Positions 1-4,678 of a stretch of DNA of 7,904 nt are shown one piece after another (within the stretch, counting starts at the first letter, position 1; each line of letters starts with the position of its first letter). The notes beneath the pieces were generated by a model. That model was given only the letters and a program-made list of their open reading frames with translations, did no database searches and was not told where the DNA came from. The translations under genes and the position numbers were made by a program. Source of the stretch: CAZSLZ01 sp964607865 (GTDB lineage: Bacteria; Vulcanimicrobiota; JAJTBE01; CAZSLZ01); NCBI GenBank assembly GCA_964607865.1, contig CAZSLZ010000144.1, positions 1 through 7,904 on the forward strand, written 5' to 3'.

Positions 1-834
1 AAAATGGGAATCCGTTGAGCTGCCGTGGCTACATTTATTTCCTTTGTAGTAACTTTTATTTATATCGTCTGGTATTTTACTACAGACAAAAGCCTGTTAA
101 AGGTAAAATGGAAAGATATGAGAATCGATTGGAAAATCCTGAAGGAAACGGTGGCTATCGGCTCCTCGTCCTTGGCCCGTACAGTGGCGGGCAGTGTAAT
201 GTTGATTGTTTTGCTCAATACCATCAGTGCTTACGGAAGCGAACTTCATCTGGCAACTATGGGGGTTGTCAATAGGGTAATAATGTTCTGTTTTCTGCCT
301 ATTTTTGGCGTAGTACAGGGCTTGCAACCCATAATTGGGTTTAACTACGGAGCCCGTCAATTTGCAAGGGTAAAAGAGGCTCTGAAACTGGGAATAAAAA
401 TTGCCACCGTGGTTTCTTTTGTGGCATGGTTAATTCTTATGGGGTTTTCTCGCCCCATTATCGGGCTATTCAGTGAAGATACCAGGCATATCAATACTGC
501 TGTCCCTATAATGAAAATAGTCATTCTCGTTCTGCCGGTAACAGGTTTCCAGATGGTAGGGGCTAGTTTTTTTCAGGCAGTTGGTAAAGCCTGGCCTGCG
601 TTTTTCCTTACCCTGTCAAGGCAGATTATTTTCAGAGTGCCGTCGATATTGATTCTGCCGAATTTCTATGCCCTGATGGGGGTGTGGGTGTCCTTTCCCT
701 TGACTGACTTTTTATCTGCCATAGTTACTTATTTCTATCTGCACAGGGCGCTGAACCAATTAGAAAATTCGGCAGAAATTGAAGAAGAGGAAGCAGTAAT
801 AAAAAATCCCGGTCAGTTGGAACAACCGGTTTAA
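1..834 (+). pseudogene. MATE family efflux transporter, C-terminal part, with in-frame TGA
   Basis: This encodes an inner-membrane cation-coupled multidrug exporter of the MATE family (MepA/DinF-like). The gene enters from the left edge, and roughly 275 of the usual 440-460 residues are present. Reading the frame from base 1 gives K-M-G-I-R, then TGA at 16-18, then A-A-V-A-T-F. In MATE proteins this spot is typically MGIRGAA(x)AT, so TGA stands where a Gly codon (GGA) is expected, one base away. Downstream the frame stays open to TAA at 832-834. It shows several hydrophobic segments and the conserved second-half motif PIFGVVQGLQPIIGFNYGAR followed by RVKEALK. The tail after the last helix is acidic (EIEEEEAV). 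The first possible restart, GTG at 25, has no ribosome binding site and lies inside a transmembrane helix, so it is not a credible start. Family identity is confident. Whether this is a true pseudogene or a base-calling error cannot be told here. Confidence 0.8.
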
Positions 835-1031
835 ATGTTATTGTGTTCTTCTGAATCAGAGGGTTGATTCAAAGTTAAGTTTTCACAGGCGCTATTTTTT
901 TCGCAATTAACCAGGCCGGAGAACTGGGCTTTGCCTTCCAGCAATTCGGGGTTATTCCTGATTATATACTCCCAGAACCCAGTTACAACCCCAACAGGGA
1001 AAGGGCCTTCAAATCGGGTATCTTTTAACAT
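831..1031 (-). CDS. small hypothetical protein, 66 aa
   Basis: I do not recognise this protein. The N-terminal half reads like a folded soluble segment, with FEGPFPVGVV, then GFWEYIIRNNPELLEGKAQF. The C-terminal third is polar and has two Cys (NCEKNSACEN). There is no signal peptide or membrane helix. The ATG at 1031 has an AGGTG element about eight bases upstream, an acceptable ribosome binding site, and codon choice resembles that of the neighbours. It follows the GIN-domain gene by 33 bp on the same strand and in the same reading frame: the frame is open for ten codons between that gene's TAG and this ATG. It is therefore probably the second gene of that operon, or less likely a readthrough extension. 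Its stop (831-833) overlaps the MATE stop (832-834) in a shared TTAA. Part of the opposite strand is also open, so coding status is likely but not certain. Confidence 0.5.
   Translation of the reverse strand: MLKDTRFEGPFPVGVVTGFWEYIIRNNPELLEGKAQFSGLVNCEKNSACENLTLNQPSDSEEHNNI
852..871. terminator. possible weak hairpin at the convergent gene ends
   Basis: TGAATCA (852-858) and TGATTCA (865-871) form a perfect 7-bp stem around a 6-base loop, about 18 bases past the MATE stop codon and inside the 3' end of the opposing small ORF. There is no good T tract on either side (only TTTT some ten bases later), so it may stabilise a 3' end or be chance rather than a strong intrinsic terminator. Confidence 0.25.
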
Positions 1032-1064
1032 TGTGGTTTCACCTGTTCCATATATAGATTCATA

Positions 1065-1916
1065 CTACTTCTCTTTATTATCTAATGTTTCATCTTCAGT
1101 GTTCTTAAGTTGTGTAACAGTTCCGAATCCGGAAATTTCCTGTTGAATCTCGGGGGAGCCCACATATTTTACATTTCCTTCGCCTGATATAGAAATATTT
1201 AAGATTTTCACTGCATTAACCCTGGCGTTTCCGGCTCCGCTGATGTCTATGGTTGCTTCCTGGGTTTTCCACATATCTGCATTTATTTCGCCGACGCCTG
1301 AAGAATGAATAAAAAGTTTGTCTGATTTTCCCACCAGCCTTATTTTACCTGCTCCGCTGGTTTCAATAATAAGCCGGGTTGCCATCCCATTCACATAGAT
1401 TTCAGCTGCTCCTGAAGATGTGATATTCAGCTGTTCGTTAATAAAATTCTCTAAAATTACATTTGATGCACCGGTAACTGTTAATTTCTCAAGGATAGGG
1501 ACATGTATCAGAATTGTGGTATCATCAGGTAAGGAAATTTCATCGCTGTTGTTGATAATCAGGGTGTTATCATTGATAACTGTTTTTATCTCTTCAATGT
1601 CTCCCCTGCTGGATTGTATTTGAACTTTATTTTCTTCCTGGCATATTATTTTTACGTTAAAGGAATCTTCAATAAGAATACTGTCAAAATCTGAAATTGT
1701 TCTTTCTGAAGAAACAAGGGTTTTATCAGTATTGCCCTTTGAAAAATCTATATTTAAAAAATAAACCGCCAAAAGGCCAATGAATGATAACGTTAATATT
1801 ATTAACATAATTAGAAGAGGTACTTTGAAGTTATTCGGTGGCAGGCTTTTGTTCTTTTTTATATATTCTTTTTCTGTTTGTATATCATTTTCTAAAATTT
1901 TATTCTGCTTGTCCAT
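1065..1916 (-). CDS. head GIN domain (DUF2807) membrane-anchored protein
   Basis: A 283-residue protein with a polar cytoplasmic N-terminus (about 1-31), one transmembrane helix (about 32-54, VPLLIMLIILTLSFIGLLAV) and an extracytoplasmic beta-rich domain (about 70-270) of the DUF2807 'putative auto-transporter adhesin, head GIN' family. The diagnostic feature is a ladder of SG-small-G turns: TGAS (148), SSGAA (167), TSGAGK (186), SSGVGE (205), ISGAGN (225), ISGEGN (243) and ISGFGT (261). The central glycines recur every 18-20 residues, as expected for rungs of a beta-helix-like solenoid. The tail (NTEDETLDNKEK) is charged. Molecular function is not established for the family; in Firmicutes such proteins are usually thought to act at the cell envelope. 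The ATG at 1916 is supported by AGGGGGA five bases upstream and a good promoter at 1944-1972. The stop is TAG. Domain assignment is confident; role is unknown. Confidence 0.88.
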   Translation of the reverse strand: MDKQNKILENDIQTEKEYIKKNKSLPPNNFKVPLLIMLIILTLSFIGLLAVYFLNIDFSKGNTDKTLVSSERTISDFDSILIEDSFNVKIICQEENKVQIQSSRGDIEEIKTVINDNTLIINNSDEISLPDDTTILIHVPILEKLTVTGASNVILENFINEQLNITSSGAAEIYVNGMATRLIIETSGAGKIRLVGKSDKLFIHSSGVGEINADMWKTQEATIDISGAGNARVNAVKILNISISGEGNVKYVGSPEIQQEISGFGTVTQLKNTEDETLDNKEK

Positions 1917-1943
1917 AAAATCCCCCTGATGTTGTATGTTTCC

Positions 1944-1972
1944 ATTTTACAATAAAAAAAAAGTTTTGCCAA
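1944..1972 (-). promoter_or_regulatory. sigma-A-type promoter for the GIN-domain gene
   Basis: On the minus strand, TTGGCA (1972-1967; 5 of 6 to TTGACA) and TAAAAT (1949-1944; 5 of 6 to TATAAT) are separated by exactly 17 bp that include a long T run. The predicted transcript starts about 20 bases before the ATG at 1916, which fits the strong AGGGGGA ribosome binding site. The -35 element overlaps the outer arm (TTGCC/GGCAA) of the terminator hairpin of the upstream gene. Confidence 0.65.
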
Positions 1973-2017
1973 TAAAAAAGTAAAAAAACATGAAATTTCA
2001 TGTTTTTTTTATGGCAA
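1966..2017 (-). terminator. palindromic intrinsic terminator after the 144-aa secreted protein gene
   Basis: A perfect 28-bp palindrome (1982-2009) runs from seven A's through ACATGAAATTTCATGT to seven T's. It is flanked by a second, imperfect arm pair, TTGCC (1966-1970) and GGCAA (2013-2017). Read on the minus strand it lies about 19 bases past the stop at 2036 and ends in a T tract, as an intrinsic terminator should, although the stem is AT-rich. Symmetry means it could also act on the plus strand, where no gene needs it. Confidence 0.6.
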
Positions 2018-2035
2018 TACAAAGTTAATTTCTTC

Positions 2036-2470
2036 TTAAAAAGCCTGGGTTCTGGGGTAATTCTTCCAATCCTTGGTGAAGAATTTCCCATTATTATATT
2101 CAGCAAGAATAATCGTCATATAATAAACACCGGAAGAGGGGTATTGTCCGTAAACCGTTCTGTTTATCTCTCTGAATGACTGGCCTCCGTTAAATACTCC
2201 CAGTTCAATTTCTGCAGTTTTATAACCGTTTATGGTTCCACCGGTATGCTGAGAACGGGTTGCCCATAATTGTACTCTTACCGTACCACTATGAGTATTT
2301 GAGGGGGAGTTGCTGGTAATTTGCTGCATATACAGGGTGACTTCATTTCCATTAAGGGTATGGCGGGTTGAACCGCTGACAGGCAACTTTGTTGCGCTGG
2401 CGTTAACCGATGTTATACAGGCCAGTAAGGCAGCCAACAAGAAAAAAGAGGGTTGTTTTTTTGTTTTCAT
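2036..2470 (-). CDS. small secreted protein of unknown function, 144 aa
   Basis: This has a classical Sec signal peptide: a KTKK n-region, a hydrophobic core FFLLAALLACI, and an AXA-type site ASA|T after residue 26, leaving a mature protein of about 118 residues. The mature chain is rich in Ser, Thr, Gly, Asn and aromatic residues, with alternating patterns typical of a small beta-sandwich (EVTLYMQQI, TVRVQLWATRS, YKTAEIELGVF, GVYYMTIILAEY), and ends in KDWKNYPRTQ. No cysteines remain after cleavage. LLAC at 15-18 faintly resembles a lipobox but has Leu at -2, so lipidation is unlikely. I do not recognise a named domain. The ATG at 2470 has GAAGG about five bases upstream. It lies between two terminators and is probably transcribed alone. 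It is likely released or loosely surface-bound; function is unknown. Confidence 0.8.
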   Translation of the reverse strand: MKTKKQPSFFLLAALLACITSVNASATKLPVSGSTRHTLNGNEVTLYMQQITSNSPSNTHSGTVRVQLWATRSQHTGGTINGYKTAEIELGVFNGGQSFREINRTVYGQYPSSGVYYMTIILAEYNNGKFFTKDWKNYPRTQAF

Positions 2471-2490
2471 AGAACCTTCAAAAATGTTTT

Positions 2491-2511
2491 TTGTAGTAAA
2501 TATGTTTACAA
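2491..2511. promoter_or_regulatory. inverted repeat upstream of the secreted-protein gene
   Basis: TTGTA (2491-2495) and TACAA (2507-2511) are inverted arms with an 11-base spacer; a second pair, GTAAA (2496-2500) and TTTAC (2505-2509), sits inside with a slightly shifted centre. The site is 20-40 bases ahead of the ATG at 2470, where an operator could sit. No convincing -35/-10 pair was found beside it and no regulator is identified. Confidence 0.25.
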
Positions 2512-2547
2512 TTTTTTAAGACATTTTCTTCAGGGTTTAAAAAATTT

Positions 2548-2574
2548 AAAAAAAGACAGGGTAGCCCCTATCTT
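2548..2574 (-). terminator. strong intrinsic terminator after the ferritin-like gene
   Basis: On the minus strand, AAGATAGGG, a GCTA loop and CCCTGTCTT form a 9-bp stem with one T-G wobble, running into seven T's. It lies 27 bases past the TAG at 2602 and separates the ankyrin/ferritin-like unit from the secreted-protein gene. Confidence 0.88.
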
Positions 2575-2601
2575 AGGTATATTGTTGTTTTAATATTTCT
2601 A

Positions 2602-3078
2602 CTAATAGTTTTTGTTCAGATATTCCATATGCCTTTGTTCATCGTCCAGGTGATCTAATACCATACGGTGAATATTTGGAGGCAAATTCCATCCACTGGC
2701 CTCGGTATAGGTTTCGTTTGTAAATACCTCGGCCTGTTTCAGGGTTAAAATAGCTCCCTTGTTATTGAGAAAGGATTCCAGGGTGCTGAAAGCTTTCAGG
2801 AAATAGCCTTTAATATCTTCTTTATAGTCGGGTATTTCAATTTCCAGGCTATTCATTGCCACGGTTATATTCTGCAAATGTTTGCGGTGGGTTTCCATGA
2901 AATCGTTCAATTTAACTTTAAGATTTGTATGGTTTATTACCCGCTGATATATCTTGATAGTATCGATCTCAAGATGAAAAATAGAGTTGAGGTTGCTGTT
3001 TAAATCTTCTTTATTGATATTTTTCAAATTACTCTTTTTTTCTTCATAGGAACGCATTTCTGATTTTGTTGTTGACAT
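2602..3078 (-). CDS. ferritin-like domain protein, 158 aa
   Basis: After a polar N-terminus (1-30) the protein is almost entirely helical and fits a ferritin-like four-helix bundle. Carboxylate and His residues are placed as for a di-metal site: Glu37 with Tyr44 in helix 1 (HLEIDTIKIY), Glu62 and His67 in helix 2 (ETHRKH), Glu117 and Glu122 in helix 3 (AEVFTNETY), and Glu147-x-x-His150 in helix 4 (DDEQRHMEY). Such small ferritin-like proteins may bind iron or act in redox or stress responses; metal binding here is inferred, not shown. There is no signal peptide, so it should be cytoplasmic. The ATG at 3078 is fixed by a perfect AGGAGG seven bases upstream. It lies 88 bp after the ankyrin gene with no terminator between, suggesting one transcript, and a strong terminator follows. 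An alternative is a DUF2383/DUF892-type bundle protein of unknown role. Confidence 0.7.
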   Translation of the reverse strand: MSTTKSEMRSYEEKKSNLKNINKEDLNSNLNSIFHLEIDTIKIYQRVINHTNLKVKLNDFMETHRKHLQNITVAMNSLEIEIPDYKEDIKGYFLKAFSTLESFLNNKGAILTLKQAEVFTNETYTEASGWNLPPNIHRMVLDHLDDEQRHMEYLNKNY

Positions 3079-3143
3079 ACTGTTTCCTCCTAAGACTAAT
3101 AATCATAGTTAAAAACAGAAGAAAACCATAAAAGTTCCTATAA

Positions 3144-3172
3144 TAACCCGGATATTAACCCGGATATTAACC
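3144..3172. repeat. 12-bp tandem repeat across the ankyrin stop codon
   Basis: TAACCCGGATAT occurs twice in tandem (3144-3155 and 3156-3167), followed by a partial third copy, TAACC (3168-3172). The repeat spans the TAA stop of the ankyrin gene (3167-3169). It is probably a local slippage duplication in the gap before the ferritin-like gene. Confidence 0.85.
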
Positions 3173-4021
3173 ACCTTGTTCCATCAGCAGTTTGGCTATT
3201 TTCGGAAATTTCTTGTCATTTGCCAATAACAGAGGGGTGATCCCCTGGACATTCTCCTTGTTAGCCTTCGCTTTTTGTTTCAGAAGATATCTTACGGTTT
3301 CCAGATCGCCGCTATGAACTGCAAAATGCAAGGGGGTGTTGGCATAGTAATCTTGAGAGTTAACATTGATTTTTTTTTCCAGAAGAATTTTGATTGCTCC
3401 CAGTGAAGCATTTTCTGCGGCCAAGTGTAATAGATTTTTATCATTCTGAAGCTTCATTTTATAATTGGCTTTTCTATTAATTAACAATTCTAAAATTTCA
3501 GGCTGATCTTTTGTTACTGCCAAAATAATTGGGGTTGTATTGTGAATATCCCATTCGTTCAGTTTGGCATTGTTTTCCAACAGCAACTTCACAATTCTTA
3601 AATTACCCGTGGGTATTGCAAGGTGAAGGGGTGTTTCCTGTTTATCAGTTTTTGCATTGGGGTCTGCCTTGTTTTTCAGCAGCAACTCCACCACATCTTC
3701 CTGCTCTTCAGAACAGGCGATGTGCAGAGGGGTCCATTTTCTTTTATTTACGTTATTTACATTAGCTTTCTCGGAAATGATTTTCCGGGCTACTTCAAAT
3801 TGCCCGAACATGGCTGCCATATGTAATGGGGACATGCCGTGAAATTTGTCGCCTTCATCAATGTTGGACCGGCCATCGTTAATTAATAAATCTGCCACAG
3901 GGGTCAGCTGGTCGGCGGGAGTTTCAATCGGTTCTTCCTGTTCCACGGTCTCTTCCGGTTCCTTGCTGTCCCTCTCCTCGGATTTGTCAAATATTTTTTT
4001 TACAAAATCAAATATTCCCAT
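3167..4021 (-). CDS. ankyrin repeat protein, 284 aa
   Basis: A soluble protein with a short amphipathic N-terminus (GIFDFVKKIF), an acidic Glu/Pro-rich linker (about 13-40), and seven ankyrin repeats filling the rest. The helix-1 signature appears as SPLHMAA (64), TPLHIAC (97), TPLHLAI (130), TPIILAV (163), NLLHLAA (196), TPLHFAV (229) and TPLLLAN (262), spaced exactly 33 residues apart with no insertions. Helix-2 signatures such as VVELLLKNKAD and IVKLLLENNA follow each. Ankyrin stacks are protein-binding scaffolds; there is no catalytic domain or signal peptide, so a cytoplasmic partner is expected but cannot be named. The ATG at 4021 has AGGA eight bases upstream; a nearby out-of-frame ATG stops after five codons. 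A TATAAT box lies at 4069-4074. It is probably co-transcribed with the ferritin-like gene 88 bp downstream, so that product is a candidate partner. Confidence 0.92.
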   Translation of the reverse strand: MGIFDFVKKIFDKSEERDSKEPEETVEQEEPIETPADQLTPVADLLINDGRSNIDEGDKFHGMSPLHMAAMFGQFEVARKIISEKANVNNVNKRKWTPLHIACSEEQEDVVELLLKNKADPNAKTDKQETPLHLAIPTGNLRIVKLLLENNAKLNEWDIHNTTPIILAVTKDQPEILELLINRKANYKMKLQNDKNLLHLAAENASLGAIKILLEKKINVNSQDYYANTPLHFAVHSGDLETVRYLLKQKAKANKENVQGITPLLLANDKKFPKIAKLLMEQGG

Positions 4022-4068
4022 ACATTTTTCCTGGCAAGCGTGTTGAAAAGTGCTGTATCTAAAGTATC

Positions 4069-4074
4069 ATTATA
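4069..4074 (-). promoter_or_regulatory. candidate -10 box for the ankyrin gene
   Basis: A perfect minus-strand TATAAT sits 48 bases before the ATG at 4021. No good -35 is seen at 16-18 bp (the nearest TTCAAG is only 11 bp away), so the promoter may need an activator or be weak. Confidence 0.4.
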
Positions 4075-4117
4075 TATATCTGTAGCTTGAAATTTGTTTT
4101 TATTTTTTTATTTATTA

Positions 4118-4167
4118 ATTTTTCTTAATTGTTATTCCTGCATGTTAACATTATAATTAAGAAAAAT
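4118..4167. repeat. 13-bp inverted repeat with a palindrome in its loop
   Basis: ATTTTTCTTAATT (4118-4130) and its exact reverse complement AATTAAGAAAAAT (4155-4167) flank a 24-base interval that itself contains the palindrome ATGTTAACAT (4142-4151). It lies in the AT-rich stretch between the leftward ankyrin gene and the rightward promoter at 4232-4258. It could be a regulatory protein site or a cruciform-prone element. It is not a terminator by position or composition. Confidence 0.6.
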
Positions 4168-4181
4168 ATAATGTTTTAAAG

Positions 4182-4221
4182 TTAAATCATTCTGTTAAAA
4201 TATGTTAACACTATTTTAACA
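4182..4221 (+). promoter_or_regulatory. tandem TTAA(A/C)A array, PhoP-box-like
   Basis: TTAAAA (4195-4200), TTAACA (4205-4210) and TTAACA (4216-4221) recur at 10- and 11-bp steps, with a further TTAAAT at 4182. The known PhoP box of Bacillus-type PhoPR systems is TT(A/C/T)ACA repeated with about 5-bp spacers, which this matches. The outer sequences TGTTAAAATA (4193-4202) and TATTTTAACA (4212-4221) also form a perfect 10-bp inverted repeat. The array ends 31 bp before the TATAAT at 4253, a position suited to activation. Assignment to PhoP is inferred from the motif only. Confidence 0.35.
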
Positions 4222-4231
4222 ATCGAATAGG

Positions 4232-4258
4232 TTGTTTTGATTATTTATATGCTATAAT
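4232..4258 (+). promoter_or_regulatory. rightward promoter with perfect -10
   Basis: TATAAT (4253-4258) is preceded by TTGTTT (4232-4237) with a 15-bp spacer, shorter than ideal. Transcription would begin near 4265, just before an AAAGGA ribosome binding site (4281-4286) and an ATG at 4293. A weak -35 region with upstream direct repeats fits an activator-dependent promoter. Confidence 0.5.
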
Positions 4259-4292
4259 TAATCGACGGTTAATTTCAATAAAAGGACGATTT

Positions 4293-4424
4293 ATGAGAAT
4301 TCGCAATCAAGATTCTTATTCTTTAAAATCAATGAAAATCAGGAGTGGAAAAGGAGCCGGAGAAGCAAAGAAAAGGACGGTATTGTTATTTAGATACTGT
4401 TCAAATTTCAGGTACTCCCCATAA
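4293..4424 (+). CDS. possible small basic peptide, 43 aa
   Basis: I do not recognise this. The ATG at 4293 is well placed behind AAAGGA (six-base spacer) and is the first ATG after the predicted promoter. The peptide (MRIRNQDSYSLKSMKIRSGK, then GAGEAKKRTVLLF and a Cys-containing tail) is strongly basic with no membrane helix. The other two frames are also partly open across its 3' half, which weakens the case. It may be a real small protein, a leader peptide or a chance ORF. Confidence 0.3.
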   Translation: MRIRNQDSYSLKSMKIRSGKGAGEAKKRTVLLFRYCSNFRYSP

Positions 4425-4473
4425 AAAATGTAAAGATGCCGGTATGGAATAACCCGGCCATTAATTTGAAGCC

Positions 4474-4617
4474 ATGGGTGCCACACATATTGGCGCAGAA
4501 GTGGCAGGCGCGCTGCAAGTAACCGGCCTGATTGCCAGTGTCGCAACAACAGGGGTAGGATCTATGAAAGATAAGTTCTCTAATGACAATTATTCAGGTT
4601 ATAACAGAATTAGATGA
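4474..4617 (+). CDS. possible small Gly/Ala-rich peptide, 47 aa
   Basis: An ATG ORF behind a weak GAAG element. The first 30 residues form a Gly/Ala-rich hydrophobic stretch (IGAEVAGALQVTGLIASVAT, then TGVGS) with small residues spaced as in glycine-zipper helices, followed by a polar tail (MKDKFSNDNYSGYNRIR). Small membrane peptides and some bacteriocins look like this, but there is no leader, no processing or immunity gene nearby, and no family that I recognise. It would be the only gene here ending in TGA. Low confidence that it is translated. Confidence 0.25.
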   Translation: MGATHIGAEVAGALQVTGLIASVATTGVGSMKDKFSNDNYSGYNRIR

Positions 4618-4636
4618 AATTATAAAGTTTAATCAA

Positions 4637-4658
4637 ATGGGCCTTCAGGCTCATTTTT
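4637..4658 (+). terminator. intrinsic terminator or attenuator upstream of the mutarotase-like gene
   Basis: ATGGGCC (4637-4643), a TTCA loop and GGCTCAT (4648-4654) make a 7-bp stem with one G-T wobble, leading into TTTTT (4654-4658). It stands only 8 bases before the AGGGAGGT ribosome binding site (4666-4673) of the next gene on the same strand. It either ends the upstream short transcript or works as an attenuator in that gene's leader. Confidence 0.6.
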
Positions 4659-4678
4659 ATTCTACAGGGAGGTTGTTT

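Larger units (their letters stand above)
4265..4660 (+). other. short transcript unit: leader RNA, small RNA or small-peptide region
   Basis: Bounded by the promoter near 4253 and the terminator at 4637-4658, this stretch of about 390 nt would form its own transcript upstream of the mutarotase-like gene. It contains no gene of normal size. Several short plus-strand ORFs overlap in all three frames: 4293-4424, 4345-4452 (GTG start, 35 codons, with YCYLDTVQISGTPHKKC), 4436-4522 (28 codons) and 4474-4617. A GC-richer patch at about 4435-4560 can form local stems, for example GCCGG/CCGGC (4438-4442 with 4454-4458) and TGCCAC/GTGGCA (4479-4484 with 4501-4506). I matched no known riboswitch consensus. 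It could be a leader with attenuation, a small RNA, a set of peptides, or remains of a decayed gene. Confidence 0.35.

Noticed and set aside
25..834. MATE fragment as an independent gene starting at GTG 25
   Set aside because: No ribosome binding site, the start lies within a conserved membrane helix, and the frame is clearly the continuation of a longer gene interrupted by TGA.
931..1146. Plus-strand 71-aa ORF
   Set aside because: It spans the antisense of two minus-strand ORFs, including the end of the GIN gene; no ribosome binding site and no protein-like pattern.
1900..2106. Minus-strand 68-aa ORF
   Set aside because: It runs through the end of the secreted-protein gene, its terminator and the GIN promoter; composition is that of intergenic DNA.
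4316..4549. Minus-strand 77-aa ORF in the intergenic region
   Set aside because: No ribosome binding site or promoter, it opposes the predicted rightward transcript, and no recognisable motifs.
4435..4560. Known riboswitch (cobalamin, fluoride, glycine, molybdenum cofactor)
   Set aside because: I compared the remembered core motifs of these classes with the region and found no match; local stems alone are not enough.
4583..4678. N-terminal extension of the mutarotase-like protein
   Set aside because: It would be read through a terminator hairpin and would bury the signal peptide; the 4679 start has a far better ribosome binding site.
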